The notes under the pieces are model-generated. The model ran no database searches. It had not been told where the DNA came from and worked only from the letters and a program-made list of their open reading frames with translations. 64,000 nt of DNA from Kordia sp. SMS9. Lineage in GTDB: Bacteria; Bacteroidota; Bacteroidia; Flavobacteriales; Flavobacteriaceae. This document shows positions 27,085 to 36,844 of this stretch, piece after piece. The position numbers were made by a program, and so were the translations under genes. Location of the stretch: contig NZ_CP031153.1 of NCBI RefSeq assembly GCF_003352465.1, positions 1,788,465 to 1,852,464 of the forward strand, in the 5' to 3' direction. Position 1 is the stretch's first letter, and each line of letters begins with the position of its first letter.

Positions 27085-27852
27085 ATGATAATTACTGATA
27101 CACACACACATTTATATAGTGAAGCCTTTGATGAAGATAGAGACGAAATGATGCAACGTGCTTTGCAAAATGGCGTACAACGCTTTTTTGTGCCTGCTAT
27201 TGATTCAGCATATACAGAACGCATGTTTCAGTTGGAAAAAGACTATCCAAACGAAGTATTTTTAATGTCAGGATTGCATCCAACGCATGTAAAAGAAAAT
27301 TACAAAGAAGAATTGGCGCATGTAGAAGCCTTATTAGAAAAACGAAAATTTTGTGCAGTAGGTGAAATAGGAATTGATTTATACTGGGATAAAACGTTCT
27401 TAGTAGCACAGCAAGAAGCGTTTCAATATCAAATTCAACTGGCAAAAAAATACAAGTTGCCAATTGTAATTCACTGTCGTGATGCGTTTGATGAAGTATT
27501 TGAAGTCTTGGAAAAAGAAAAAGACGATGCTTTATTTGGGATCTTTCATTGCTTTACTGGAACGAAAGCACAAGCAGAAGAAGCAATTGGATACCAGATG
27601 AAATTGGGAATTGGCGGCGTGGTGACGTTTAAAAACGGGAAAATTGATAAATTTTTGAACGAAATTCCCCTAGAACACATTGTTTTAGAAACCGATGCGC
27701 CGTATTTAGCACCAACACCGTTTAGAGGAAAGCGAAACGAAAGCAGTTATGTGATGAACGTCCTTGAAAAAGTGGCTTCTATCTATGAAAAATCTATAGA
27801 AGAAATCGCCGAAATCACCACTAAAAATTCAAAAGCTATCTTTGGAGTTTGA
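27085..27852 (+). CDS. tatD: TatD family hydrolase/deoxyribonuclease
   Basis: 255 residues, normal length. It is a metal-dependent TIM-barrel hydrolase. The metal ligands are visible in order: DTHTHLYSEAF (HxH), GEIGIDLYWD (Glu), LPIVIHCRDAFDE (His), GIFHCFTG (His) and ETDAPYLAP (Asp). TatD proteins act as 3'-5' DNA exonucleases or RNA-processing enzymes in the cytosol. It is followed after 91 nt by ansA in the same direction. Confidence 0.94.
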   Translation: MIITDTHTHLYSEAFDEDRDEMMQRALQNGVQRFFVPAIDSAYTERMFQLEKDYPNEVFLMSGLHPTHVKENYKEELAHVEALLEKRKFCAVGEIGIDLYWDKTFLVAQQEAFQYQIQLAKKYKLPIVIHCRDAFDEVFEVLEKEKDDALFGIFHCFTGTKAQAEEAIGYQMKLGIGGVVTFKNGKIDKFLNEIPLEHIVLETDAPYLAPTPFRGKRNESSYVMNVLEKVASIYEKSIEEIAEITTKNSKAIFGV

Positions 27853-27943
27853 AAATTAATTGGAACTTATAAATATCAAATTAACGAATCAACAAAAACC
27901 CAAAAGCGAAGCGACCTAACACCTAATACCCAACACCAACCAA

Positions 27944-28972
27944 ATGAAACAACCAAAAATTTTACTCATATACACAGGTGGAACCATTGGAATGATCAAG
28001 GATTTTGAAACTGGCGCACTCAGGGCGTTTAACTTTAAAAAACTGTGGGAGCGAATTCCTGAGCTTTCGCATTTGGATTGCGATATAGAAACGATTGCTT
28101 TTAAAGATCCGATAGATTCCTCAGACATGAATCCAACCTATTGGGTAAAAATGGCTACCATTATTGAAAGTAACTATGCTGATTTTGATGGTTTTGTGGT
28201 GCTCCATGGAAGCGATACTATGAGTTATTCAAGTTCAGCGTTGAGCTTTATGTTAGAAAACTTAGCCAAACCAGTTATTTTCACAGGTTCACAATTGCCT
28301 ATTGGAGATTTGCGTACCGATGCAAAAGAAAACTTGATCACCTCTATTCAATTGGCTTCTTTGCAGGATGAATATGGCAATCCACAAATTACAGAAGTGG
28401 GTTTATACTTTGAATATAAATTATACAGAGCCAATCGCACGACCAAAATAAATGCAGAGCATTTTGAAGCATTTGCTTCGCTCAATTATCCACCTTTGGC
28501 TGAATCAGGTGTGCATTTAAAAATTTTCAAAGAAAATTTACGCCGTTCTGAGCCAAAAAAACCATTTAAAGTTCATAAAAAAATAGACAATAGCATTGCG
28601 TTAATAAAATTATTTCCAGGAATAACAAGGGCAAGTTTAGAGGGTTTTTTAGCATCAACAACGATAAAAGCGATCATTTTAGAGACGTATGGAGCCGGAA
28701 ATGCGCCTACAGAAGCATGGTTTTTAGCTTTTCTGCAAAAAATAAAGGAAAAAGGTATAATTATTGTGAATGTTACGCAGTGTTCCGGTGGCAAAGTCAT
28801 CATGGGACAATACGAAACAAGTGTAGCCTTAAAAAACCTAGCAATAGTCAGTGGTAAAGACATCACAACGGAAGCTGCAGTGACGAAACTCATGTATCTT
28901 CTTGGGAAGAAAATGGACGTAACAACCTTTAAAACGGTGTTCGAAACACAAATAAGAGGTGAAATGTCCTAA
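27944..28972 (+). CDS. ansA: type I (cytosolic) asparaginase
   Basis: 342 residues. It hydrolyses L-Asn to L-Asp and ammonia. ILLIYTGGTIGM carries the first catalytic Thr. VVLHGSDTMSYSSSALSFML carries the second motif (GxDTM), followed by PVIFTGSQLPIGDLRTDA. There is no signal peptide, which fits the cytosolic type I enzyme. It lies 91 nt after tatD; the gap has the spacer sequence AAAAGCGAAGCG and CCTAACACC.. units. Confidence 0.93.
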   Translation: MKQPKILLIYTGGTIGMIKDFETGALRAFNFKKLWERIPELSHLDCDIETIAFKDPIDSSDMNPTYWVKMATIIESNYADFDGFVVLHGSDTMSYSSSALSFMLENLAKPVIFTGSQLPIGDLRTDAKENLITSIQLASLQDEYGNPQITEVGLYFEYKLYRANRTTKINAEHFEAFASLNYPPLAESGVHLKIFKENLRRSEPKKPFKVHKKIDNSIALIKLFPGITRASLEGFLASTTIKAIILETYGAGNAPTEAWFLAFLQKIKEKGIIIVNVTQCSGGKVIMGQYETSVALKNLAIVSGKDITTEAAVTKLMYLLGKKMDVTTFKTVFETQIRGEMS

Positions 28973-29029
28973 AAATAACTAGATATATTTCAAAAACTAA
29001 AATATTTTTTGTTATTTGCTCGACGATTT

Positions 29030-29117
29030 AGAGAGGTGGCCGAGTGGTCGAAGGCGCACGCCTGGAAAGTGTGTATGCGGCATAACCGTATCGAGGGTTC
29101 GAATCCCTTCCTCTCTG
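29030..29117 (+). tRNA. tRNA-Ser (anticodon GGA)
   Basis: The 88-nt cloverleaf has an acceptor AGAGAGG with CCTCTCT (7 perfect bp), the D-arm GGCCGAGTGGTCGAAGGC, the anticodon arm with GGA, a long variable arm typical of Ser, the T-loop GGTTCGAATCC and discriminator G. CCA is not encoded. Confidence 0.95.
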
Positions 29118-29193
29118 CATAAAAATATCGCACATTATTATAAATTTTTATATCTTTAACCCGATTAACTAACAAAATTTAAGTTCAAGAGAA

Positions 29194-29925
29194 ATGAAAA
29201 AAGGATTTTCTATTATGGCTGTAGCCATGTTAACGATTTTAAATGTAGGTGTAGCAACTGCACAAGATGCAGCTGAAGCAACAGCTAATGCTGATCAAGG
29301 TATTCACCAAATATTAAAAGATTATTTTATCAAAGGTGGACCTGGGTTCATGGGAATTGTACTATTATGTCTTATCCTAGGATTAGCAATATGTATTGAA
29401 AGAATCATCTACTTAAATATGGCATCAACAAATAACAAGAAGTTATTAGCAAATGTTGAAAATGCTTTAGCAAGTGGTGGTGTAGAAGCTGCAAAAGAAG
29501 TAGCAAGAAACACGAAAGGACCAGTTGCGTCTATTTTCTACCAAGGATTAGACCGTATGGATGAAGGTGTTGATAACGCTGAAAAAGCAGTAGTTGCTTA
29601 CGGTGGAGTTCAAATGGGACAATTAGAAAGAAACGTATCTTGGATTTCCTTATTCATCGCCATTGCACCAATGCTTGGTTTCATGGGAACGGTAATTGGT
29701 ATGATTCAAGCCTTCGATAAAATTGCAGCTGTAGGTTCTTTAGATGCTTCGTTAATTGCGAGTTCTATTCAGGTAGCCTTATTAACTACAGTATTTGGTT
29801 TGATTGTAGGTATTATTCTTCAAATTTTCTATAACTATATTATTGCAAAGATTGATAGTATTGTAAACGACATGGAAGATTCATCTATTTCTTTAATAGA
29901 TTTATTGGTTCGTTACAAGAAATAA
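29194..29925 (+). CDS. exbB: MotA/TolQ/ExbB proton channel family protein
   Basis: 243 residues. An N-terminal hydrophobic segment (about 1-23, ending VATAQ) looks like a cleaved signal or extra helix. TM1 lies about 48-68, and the last two helices (about 150-175 and 185-215) carry the ExbB/TolQ pattern PMLGFMGTVIGMIQAFDKIA and LLTTVFGLIVGIILQIFYN. With ExbD it converts proton motive force into mechanical work for TonB-type or gliding/secretion systems. It is the first gene of the four-gene unit 29194-31489. Confidence 0.92.
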   Translation: MKKGFSIMAVAMLTILNVGVATAQDAAEATANADQGIHQILKDYFIKGGPGFMGIVLLCLILGLAICIERIIYLNMASTNNKKLLANVENALASGGVEAAKEVARNTKGPVASIFYQGLDRMDEGVDNAEKAVVAYGGVQMGQLERNVSWISLFIAIAPMLGFMGTVIGMIQAFDKIAAVGSLDASLIASSIQVALLTTVFGLIVGIILQIFYNYIIAKIDSIVNDMEDSSISLIDLLVRYKK

Positions 29926-29955
29926 TACTATCAACTTTATACAATACAATATAAT

Positions 29956-30366
29956 ATGAAAACATTAAAAATAATATTAACAGTCGTAATTGCCGTAATA
30001 GCACTTATAGGAGCAATTCTATATATTATGATACTTGCGGACAAGTCTACTGGAAATGGAATGATTATTGCAGGTGAAGTATTGGTTATTGTAACTGCTG
30101 CAATTGCATTATTCTTTGGACTGAAAAACTTGGCTACAAATCCACAGGCTTTAAAGAAGTCATTGATTTCACTAGCAGTTTTTGCAATTATCGCTATATT
30201 ATCTTATGTATCAGCGGGTGAAACACCAACGCAAGTAGGAGATATTCAAGTTGATGCAAGCGATTCTAAATTAGTAGGAACAGGAATTTACATGTTCTAT
30301 TTCTTAGCGTCAATAGCAATCCTATCAATGATTGGATTTGGAATCAAAAAAGCACTTAATAAATAA
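29956..30366 (+). CDS. small polytopic membrane protein in the exbB-exbD operon
   Basis: 136 residues with four hydrophobic segments (about 5-27, 38-58, 70-88 and 112-130). No family is recognised with confidence. A conserved position between exbB and exbD is known in flavobacteria, so it is probably an accessory of the proton-channel complex. Spacing is 30 nt from exbB and 3 nt to exbD. Confidence 0.65.
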   Translation: MKTLKIILTVVIAVIALIGAILYIMILADKSTGNGMIIAGEVLVIVTAAIALFFGLKNLATNPQALKKSLISLAVFAIIAILSYVSAGETPTQVGDIQVDASDSKLVGTGIYMFYFLASIAILSMIGFGIKKALNK

Positions 30367-30369
30367 ATT

Positions 30370-30990
30370 ATGGGAAGAAGAAACATACCAGAAGTAAATG
30401 CAGGATCGATGGCAGACATCGCATTCTTACTTCTTATCTTTTTCTTAGTAACAACGACATTCGAGGAGGACAAAGGGATTAACAGAAAGTTACCACCAAT
30501 GCCGCCTCCTGGAGTAACGCCACCAATCATCAAACAAAAGAACTTATTTACCGTATTGGTAAATAAAAACAATGATCTTTTGGTTGAAGAAGAAGTTATG
30601 GAGATGAAAGATTTGCGTAAAGCCGCAATCGATTTTCTCGATAACGGTGGAGGAACTAACGAAAAAGGAGAGAGTTGTACCTATTGTAAAGGTAAAAAAG
30701 ATCCAGAATCTTCAGATCATCCAAACAAAGCGATCATCTCTGTTAGAAATGATAGGGAAACAAATTATAAGACGTTTATGTCTGTACAAAATGAGCTTGT
30801 GGGTGCATATAATGAATTGCGTAATCGTGAATCACAACGATTGTACAAAAGAGATTATACGGAAATGTTAGCTACGGCAGCAGATCCACAAATACCAGAA
30901 GCTGTAAAAGAAGATTTGAAGAAAAAGATGGATGTAATTAAAGAATTATTTCCACTAAAGATATCTGAAGCAGAAACAAATACTAATTAA
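30370..30990 (+). CDS. exbD: ExbD/TolR-type biopolymer transport protein, first copy
   Basis: 206 residues. A short cytosolic start is followed by one helix (about 14-34) with the ExbD signature SMADIAFLLLIFFLVTTTF, which includes the proton-carrying Asp16. A proline-rich stretch (PPMPPPGVTPP) leads to a periplasmic domain with a CTYCKGKK motif of two Cys. The Cys pair and long periplasmic part differ from classical ExbD and are typical of Bacteroidota. Confidence 0.9.
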   Translation: MGRRNIPEVNAGSMADIAFLLLIFFLVTTTFEEDKGINRKLPPMPPPGVTPPIIKQKNLFTVLVNKNNDLLVEEEVMEMKDLRKAAIDFLDNGGGTNEKGESCTYCKGKKDPESSDHPNKAIISVRNDRETNYKTFMSVQNELVGAYNELRNRESQRLYKRDYTEMLATAADPQIPEAVKEDLKKKMDVIKELFPLKISEAETNTN

Positions 30991-31003
30991 AAACGTAGTT
31001 ACT

Positions 31004-31489
31004 ATGTCTAAATTTAAAAAGAAAAAAAGTGGTGAATTGCCACCAGTTTCTACAGCAGCGTTACCAGATATTGTATTCATGTTATTATTTTTCTTTATGA
31101 CGGTAACCACGTTTAAGAAAGACGATTACAAGGTAGCACAAAAGTTTCCGTATGCGGATCAGGTGCAAAAGTTAGACAAAAATGATCCTATCATTTATAT
31201 CTATGCTGGAAAACCAAGTGAACGCTATCAGAAAGACGTGGGAACACAAGCAAAAATTCAGTTAAATGATAAGTTTGCGAATGTTTCTGAAATCAAAGAT
31301 TACTGGTTTAATACGTTGAACAATGAAGTTGGTCAAGAATATAGACTTGTTGCCACTACTGCTTTAAAAGTAGATGGAGAAACCAATATGGGTCTTGTCG
31401 CTGATATTAAGCAACAACTTCGTGAGATTAACGCATTGAAAATTAACTATACCACCAGAACAGGTGAGGCTAGTGATAATGAAAAATAG
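31004..31489 (+). CDS. exbD: ExbD/TolR-type biopolymer transport protein, second copy
   Basis: 161 residues. A basic start (MSKFKKKKSGELPP) is followed by the helix AALPDIVFMLLFFFMTVTTF (about 19-38) with the conserved Asp, then a periplasmic domain. A second, divergent ExbD next to the first is the normal Bacteroidota arrangement; the two probably form a heteromeric stator with ExbB. It is the last gene before a strong terminator. Confidence 0.9.
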   Translation: MSKFKKKKSGELPPVSTAALPDIVFMLLFFFMTVTTFKKDDYKVAQKFPYADQVQKLDKNDPIIYIYAGKPSERYQKDVGTQAKIQLNDKFANVSEIKDYWFNTLNNEVGQEYRLVATTALKVDGETNMGLVADIKQQLREINALKINYTTRTGEASDNEK

Positions 31490-31510
31490 AAAATCTTAAA
31501 TTTTATATAG

Positions 31511-31541
31511 AAAAGCACTCTTCAACAAGAGTGCTTTTTTT
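31511..31541 (+). terminator. exb operon terminator
   Basis: AAAAGCACTCTT (31511-31522) pairs with AAGAGTGCTTTT (31527-31538) in a 12-bp perfect stem with loop CAAC, followed by T residues. Confidence 0.9.
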
Positions 31542-31591
31542 GTATTATATTGCTATCTGTTAGCTGAACATACCTTTTCAATACACATCAA

Positions 31592-32287
31592 ATGAAATAT
31601 ATTATTATCGGTATTTTTATGATTTTTGGATGGCAATTTGGACTTGCGCAAGAAGAAATTGTGCAAGACACCATTTCTGATGAAAAGTACCGAGAAGATC
31701 AATTTTACATCGGATTCACCTATAATATTCTTCAAAATCGTCCTAGTGGAATTTCTCAAAATAATTTATCTAATGGAATACATTTAGGAGTTATTCGCGA
31801 TTTTCCAATCAATAAAAAGCGAAATAAAGCCATTGGAATTGGTTTAGGCTATTCGTATAATTCCTATTTCCACAATTTGAAAGCTATAGAAACCGACTCA
31901 GGAGTTTTATATGAAGCTATTGAAAGCGATGAAAGTTTTCGGCGAAATAAATACCGAACCCATGAACTAGAATTGCCTATTGAGTTTCGTTGGCGAACTT
32001 CCACAGCAACAAGTTATAAATTTTGGCGTATCTATGGCGGATTCAAAGTGAGTTATATCTTTTCAGGAATTTCCAAATTTGTGGGCGATAGCGGAACGAT
32101 TAAATTTCAAAATGACGATATCAATCGTTTGCAGTATGGACTTACGCTAAGTGCAGGATATAATACTTGGAATTTTCATGTGTATTACGGATTGAACACA
32201 CTTTTTAAAGAAGATACGTTTACCACCAATGGAGAACAGTTTGATATGAATACCATCAAAGTCGGGTTGATGTTTTATATTTTATAA
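31592..32287 (+). CDS. PorT-like outer-membrane beta-barrel protein
   Basis: 231 residues. A signal peptide (about 1-19, ending GLAQ) is followed by about eight amphipathic strands: AIGIGLGYSYNSYFHNL, IEFRWRTSTATSYKFWRIYG, YGLTLSAGYNTWNFHVYYGL, and a terminal VGLMFYIL with aromatic end. This resembles PorT, an outer-membrane component needed for type IX secretion, and flavobacterial PorT genes often lie beside exbD and rpoN as here. The presence of a type IX-sorted protease in the window fits. Other PorT-fold barrels cannot be excluded. Confidence 0.6.
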   Translation: MKYIIIGIFMIFGWQFGLAQEEIVQDTISDEKYREDQFYIGFTYNILQNRPSGISQNNLSNGIHLGVIRDFPINKKRNKAIGIGLGYSYNSYFHNLKAIETDSGVLYEAIESDESFRRNKYRTHELELPIEFRWRTSTATSYKFWRIYGGFKVSYIFSGISKFVGDSGTIKFQNDDINRLQYGLTLSAGYNTWNFHVYYGLNTLFKEDTFTTNGEQFDMNTIKVGLMFYIL

Positions 32288-32887
32288 CCAATCATACATC
32301 ACCAATAATTGTGGAATAGCACCTATAAAAAAACCAATAATGAGTTCGGTAAACGTATGTGCTTTTAGATATAATCTTGAGCTTCCCACAATACCAATCA
32401 TCAAAATAAGAATGCTCAATGCAAAAGTGATATTAAGTTGATAGCTGATACTTAATACAACAAAGAAGAAGACTAAGCCTGCAATTCCCATCATGTGCAT
32501 GCTTGCTTTGACGCGAAAGAGCACAAAAAATAAACAAATCACTGCAGAAATTAGCGTCGCAAAAAAGAAATTATACAACTCTGCAAAAATAGTTTCTGAA
32601 ATGACTTTCGTTACGATCAGAAATAGTAATAATATATACAAATACAGCGGAATTCTACGTTGCCGTACATCTTTCACAAAAACCGTATCAATCAACTGCA
32701 AGCGTCTTAGTAAGATAAACGTTAACACAGGAATGAAAATTGTAAAAATAGCAATGGTAATGGTCACATCTACTTTAAAATTAAAATCGTACATGCGTGG
32801 CGTTACTATAAAATAGCCGACTGTTGCCATCACAGGGATAAAAATAGGATGAAATATGTATGATATTACATTGAGAAACGTGCGCAT
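32282..32887 (-). CDS. polytopic membrane protein resembling PAP2 phosphatases
   Basis: 201 residues with about six membrane helices. VKASMHMMGIAG is placed like the PSGH motif, and GSSRLYLKAHTFTELIIGFFIG like the SRxxxxxHxxxD motif of PAP2 phosphatases, with Glu in place of the final Asp. It is probably an inner-membrane PAP2-like protein acting on a phospho-lipid, but the altered motifs make activity uncertain. Its start abuts the rpoN stop (32888), and its stop overlaps the convergent barrel gene by 6 nt. Confidence 0.55.
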   Translation of the reverse strand: MRTFLNVISYIFHPIFIPVMATVGYFIVTPRMYDFNFKVDVTITIAIFTIFIPVLTFILLRRLQLIDTVFVKDVRQRRIPLYLYILLLFLIVTKVISETIFAELYNFFFATLISAVICLFFVLFRVKASMHMMGIAGLVFFFVVLSISYQLNITFALSILILMIGIVGSSRLYLKAHTFTELIIGFFIGAIPQLLVMYDWL

Positions 32888-34345
32888 TTAGATCTTCTTT
32901 CGTAAGCGAGCCACTGGAATATCTAGTTGTTCTCTGTATTTTGCTACGGTTCTTCGGGCAATTGGATAGCCTTTTTCTTTTAAAATTGTCGCTAACTTTT
33001 CGTCGGTCAATGGTTTTTTCTTGCTTTCGTTTTCAATAACAGTTTCTAGAATCTTTTTAATTTCTCGTGTAGACACATCTTCTCCTTGCTCATTTTTCAT
33101 GGATTCTGAGAAAAACTCTTTGATCAATTTTGTTCCATACGGAGTATCTACATATTTGCTATTTGCCACACGCGAAACCGTTGAAACGTCCATATTGATC
33201 ATATCAGCAATATCTTTTAAGATCATTGGCTTTAATTTGCGCTCGTCGCCTGTAAGGAAATATTCTTCTTGATAATGTAAAATGGCGTTCATGGTGACTA
33301 AAAGTGTCTGCTGACGTTGTTTAATAGCGTCTATGAACCATTTGGCAGCATCTAGCTTTTGTTTGATGAACATCACGGCATCTTTTTGCGATTTCGTTTT
33401 TTGACGCGTGTCTTTATAGCCTTTTAGCATGTTATTGTATTCCTTAGACACGTGCAATTCTGGTGCGTTTCGTCCGTTAAGCGTTAATTCTAACACACCT
33501 TCTACGATGCGAATGGCAAAATCGGGCACAATATGCTCTATAATTTTTGTATTTCCCGCATAGGAACCACCAGGTTTCGGATTCAACTTTTCAATCTCCA
33601 AAATCGCATCTCGCAATTCTACTTCGGTAATATCAAATTTTTGTAAAAGCTTTTTATAATGTTTCTTGGTGAAATGCTCAAACGCCTTTTCTAAAATCGC
33701 AATTGCCATTTCAATAGAAGTGGTCGGTTCTTTTCTGCGCAACTGAATGAGTAAACATTCTTGTAAATTTCGCGCACCAACGCCCGCAGGATCTAGCTCG
33801 TGAACGATGTGTAAGATTTTTGCTAAATGTTCATCGGTGGTAAAAATATTCTGTGTAAACGCCAAATCGTCCACAATATCTTCCAACGGTCTTCGGATAT
33901 AACCACTTTCGTCCACGCTTCCAATTAAAAACTCTGCAACTTCACGATCTTCTTCGGAAAGTCGGAACGTATTCAACTGATTTTTTAAATGCTGATTGAA
34001 AGACGTACCCGAAGCATACGGAACGCTTTTTTCATCATCATCGGCACTGTAATTATTGGCTTGTAAGCGATAACTCGGAATTTCATCATCACTCAAATAT
34101 TCGTCAATATTGATGTCTTCTGCGGCAATCGTTTCATTTCCATAATCGTCTTCATAATCATTTGACAAATCGGCATCAAACTCATCAGTTTGTTCTTTTC
34201 CACTGTCCAAGGCAGGATTTTCTTCCAGTTCTTGTTTTAGGCGTTGTTCAAAGGCTTGTGTAGGCAATTGAATCAACTTCATCAACTGAATTTGTTGTGG
34301 TGATAGTTTTTGAGATAGTTTAAAGTTAAGTTGTTGTCTTAGCAT
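32888..34345 (-). CDS. rpoN: RNA polymerase sigma-54 factor
   Basis: 485 residues, normal length. Region I (about 1-50) is the Gln/Leu-rich start LSQKLSPQQIQLMKLIQLPTQ, region II is a long acidic stretch (about 55-110), and region III holds the core-binding domain and the helix-turn-helix. The RpoN box ARRTVAKYREQL lies near the C-terminus, where it reads the -24 element. Sigma-54 needs an AAA+ activator; none is in the window. Confidence 0.96.
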   Translation of the reverse strand: MLRQQLNFKLSQKLSPQQIQLMKLIQLPTQAFEQRLKQELEENPALDSGKEQTDEFDADLSNDYEDDYGNETIAAEDINIDEYLSDDEIPSYRLQANNYSADDDEKSVPYASGTSFNQHLKNQLNTFRLSEEDREVAEFLIGSVDESGYIRRPLEDIVDDLAFTQNIFTTDEHLAKILHIVHELDPAGVGARNLQECLLIQLRRKEPTTSIEMAIAILEKAFEHFTKKHYKKLLQKFDITEVELRDAILEIEKLNPKPGGSYAGNTKIIEHIVPDFAIRIVEGVLELTLNGRNAPELHVSKEYNNMLKGYKDTRQKTKSQKDAVMFIKQKLDAAKWFIDAIKQRQQTLLVTMNAILHYQEEYFLTGDERKLKPMILKDIADMINMDVSTVSRVANSKYVDTPYGTKLIKEFFSESMKNEQGEDVSTREIKKILETVIENESKKKPLTDEKLATILKEKGYPIARRTVAKYREQLDIPVARLRKKI

Positions 34346-34397
34346 AGTTTTTTGTGAAAAACACTTGGTCGTGGTCGGTTAATGTTATGTGTAATCG

Positions 34398-35186
34398 TTA
34401 GCGTTCGTTGATGGTATACGTGACTTTTCCGCCACCAGTTTGTAAATTCATCATGCGATCACCTTTAATGAATCGTTTCGTCTTTCTGTCAATTTCATAT
34501 ATGCCTGTAGCCGTCGTTTTTTTCAGCATTCCAGCAAGTCCGTCAATTTCTAGATTCACATCTATAAAAATTTTATCTTCAGTAATATCATCAATCGTAT
34601 AGGTGAACTTCATTTTTTGCGTTTCAATCAGCGGATTGCTCGTTTCATAATTCCAAGTTGTTCCCACGGCGAGCTTTTCTGTTGGAAAACTAAAGGTTGG
34701 TATAGGCGTATACTGTGCTACAATCGTCTGATCAGCCATCGGAGAAGCATTTGTAAACTTCGCTTTTTCAATAATATTTCCATATTTGTCTAGCGTAAAT
34801 GTAAATTCTTCGTCGATGTAATATTTAATATCATTATACATTTCCAATTCCGTTTCGCTTAGTCTTTTAGTACTATTCAACGCCTTGATTACCTCCGTGT
34901 CCAAACTTTCTTTTTCTCCAAATATGTCCGATTCGTATTGCATGCGCGTTACTTTTCCTGTAAATAGATACATGCTGTCGCTCGTAATTTCATCTAATTG
35001 AAAGTGCACTTCGTTCGCATCTTCAAAACTTCCCATTTTGTTTGCACTGGTTTTTGTGCTAAAGACAAGTGTTTGCGTAAATCCTTTTTTAAAATGTAAT
35101 GTTGAACTTACTACATCCGTACTTTTTGAAGAACAGCTCACCAAAAATAGTACCACAGTTAAAAAAAGGATAAAATATTTTTTCAT
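34398..35186 (-). CDS. uncharacterised lipoprotein
   Basis: 262 residues. The lipoprotein signal MKKYFILFLTVVLFLVSCSS has the lipobox LVSC (Cys 18). The rest is beta-rich and hydrophilic (VHFQLDEITSDSMYLFTGKV; TWNYETSNPLIETQKMKF), ending MNLQTGGGKVTYTINER, with no catalytic motif recognised. It is probably an envelope lipoprotein of unknown function. It lies between asnS and rpoN on the same strand. Confidence 0.7.
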   Translation of the reverse strand: MKKYFILFLTVVLFLVSCSSKSTDVVSSTLHFKKGFTQTLVFSTKTSANKMGSFEDANEVHFQLDEITSDSMYLFTGKVTRMQYESDIFGEKESLDTEVIKALNSTKRLSETELEMYNDIKYYIDEEFTFTLDKYGNIIEKAKFTNASPMADQTIVAQYTPIPTFSFPTEKLAVGTTWNYETSNPLIETQKMKFTYTIDDITEDKIFIDVNLEIDGLAGMLKKTTATGIYEIDRKTKRFIKGDRMMNLQTGGGKVTYTINER

Positions 35187-35310
35187 AAATCGGGTTTAGT
35201 GTTACACAAATATAACAAACTTCGCTGGTATTGTGAGGTGTGAAGCGAAAATTAGCACAGGAATTCCTGTCTTTGGAAAATTTAGCACGAATATATTTTT
35301 TTGGAGCACA

Positions 35311-35348
35311 ATAAAAAAAGCAGACGTTCAAAAGTGAAGTCTGCTTTT
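35311..35348 (-). terminator. asnS terminator
   Basis: AAAAGCAGAC (35316-35325) pairs with GTCTGCTTTT (35339-35348). On the minus strand the stem is followed by a T-rich run. It lies 26 nt beyond the asnS stop. Confidence 0.8.
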
Positions 35349-35373
35349 CAAAAATATTTTTAGTAAGTATTTT

Positions 35374-36816
35374 TTAAAACGCTGCGTTTTGCGGTGTTCT
35401 TGGGAAAGGAATAACGTCTCTAATGTTGCTCATCCCAGTTACAAACATGACCAAACGTTCAAAACCAAGTCCAAAACCTGAATGTACAGCTGTTCCGTAT
35501 TTACGAAGTTCTAAATACCACCACAATTCTTCTTCTGGAATATCTAGTTCTGCCATTTTAGCTTTTAAAACGTCTAAGCGTTCTTCACGTTGCGATCCTC
35601 CGACGATTTCACCAATACCTGGAAACAAAATGTCCATGGCGCGTACCGTTTTTTCATCTTCGTTTAAACGCATGTAAAACGCTTTAATGTTTGCTGGATA
35701 ATCAAATAAAATTACAGGACATTTAAAGTGCTTTTCTACCAAGAAACGTTCGTGTTCACTTTGTAAATCTGCGCCCCATTCGTTGATAATGTATTTAAAC
35801 TTCTTCTTCTTATTTGGTTTCGAGTTGCGCAAAATATCAATTGCTTCGGTATAACTGACACGTTTAAAGTTATTGTCAATTACAAAACGCAATTTTTCCG
35901 TCAAGGTCATTTCGTTGCGTTCCGCTTGTGGTTTCGATTTGTCTTCTTTAATTAAGCGTTCTTCTAAAAAGGCCAAATCATCTGCGTGATTTTCCAATAC
36001 ATAACTTAGTACAGATTTCATAAAATCTTCTGCCAAGTCCATATTTCCAGCCAAGTCCATAAAGGCAACTTCGGGTTCAATCATCCAAAATTCTGCCAAA
36101 TGGCGTGATGTATTTGAGTTTTCCGCTCTAAATGTAGGTCCGAATGTATATACTTTTCCTAAAGACATCGCATACGCTTCTGCTTCTAACTGTCCAGAAA
36201 CGGTTAAATTGGTTTCCTTTCCAAAGAAATCTTGTGCGTAATCCACATTTCCATCCTCGTCTAATGGTGGATTTTTAGCATCTAAGGTAGAAACGCGAAA
36301 CATTTCTCCTGCACCTTCTGCATCACTTCCTGTGATAATTGGCGTATGTACGTGGTAGAATCCGTTTTCTGTAAAATATTTGTGTATTGCAAATGATAAA
36401 GCAGAACGCAAACGCATCACCGCACTAAACGTGTTGGTTCGTGTACGCAAATGCGCTTGATCGCGTAAAAATTCTAATGAATGTCGTTTAGGTTGCATCA
36501 CTGTTTTTGATACTTCTTCCGGATCGGCATCACCTAAAATGGTAATTTCAGCTACTTTTATTTCTACATTTTGTCCTTTTCCTTGGCTTTCTACCAATTC
36601 ACCTTTAATTTCTACGGCAGCACCTGTACCAATTCTTTTTAACAGCTCTTCATTGGTATTTTCAAAATCAACAACACATTGAATATTATTTATGGTTGAT
36701 CCATCATTTAAAGCAATAAAACGGTTTGCTCTAAAAGTTCGTACCCAACCTTTTACAGTAACTTCCTGTAACAATGTTTCTGAGCTTAATAGCTCAGTGA
36801 CTGTGTATGATTTCAT
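35374..36816 (-). CDS. asnS: asparagine--tRNA ligase
   Basis: 480 residues. It charges tRNA-Asn. The OB-fold anticodon-binding domain (about 1-110, with [20 protein letters not shown]) is followed by the class II catalytic core: motif 2 [25 protein letters not shown] and motif 3 [41 protein letters not shown] and the end without Asp-type insertions mark AsnRS rather than AspRS. A TATATTTG box precedes it at 36844-36837. Confidence 0.96.
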   Translation of the reverse strand: MKSYTVTELLSSETLLQEVTVKGWVRTFRANRFIALNDGSTINNIQCVVDFENTNEELLKRIGTGAAVEIKGELVESQGKGQNVEIKVAEITILGDADPEEVSKTVMQPKRHSLEFLRDQAHLRTRTNTFSAVMRLRSALSFAIHKYFTENGFYHVHTPIITGSDAEGAGEMFRVSTLDAKNPPLDEDGNVDYAQDFFGKETNLTVSGQLEAEAYAMSLGKVYTFGPTFRAENSNTSRHLAEFWMIEPEVAFMDLAGNMDLAEDFMKSVLSYVLENHADDLAFLEERLIKEDKSKPQAERNEMTLTEKLRFVIDNNFKRVSYTEAIDILRNSKPNKKKKFKYIINEWGADLQSEHERFLVEKHFKCPVILFDYPANIKAFYMRLNEDEKTVRAMDILFPGIGEIVGGSQREERLDVLKAKMAELDIPEEELWWYLELRKYGTAVHSGFGLGFERLVMFVTGMSNIRDVIPFPRTPQNAAF

Positions 36817-36836
36817 CTTTCAAATATTTTAGTCGA

Positions 36837-36844
36837 CAAATATA
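36837..36844 (-). promoter_or_regulatory. -7 box TATATTTG of asnS
   Basis: On the minus strand TATATTTG matches TAnnTTTG and ends 20 nt before the asnS ATG. Confidence 0.5.

Noticed and set aside
27893..27943. Repeated CCTAACACC/TACCCAACACC units before ansA
   Set aside because: Considered as a short tandem array or CRISPR fragment; only a few imperfect units, no spacers, so treated as ordinary spacer DNA.
28990..29175. Minus-strand 61-codon frame across tRNA-Ser
   Set aside because: It is the antisense of the tRNA (ERKGFEPS.. and FDHSATSL are the well-known false peptides from tRNA-Ser genes).
30647..30871. 74-codon frame inside the first exbD
   Set aside because: Out-of-frame shadow of the periplasmic domain.
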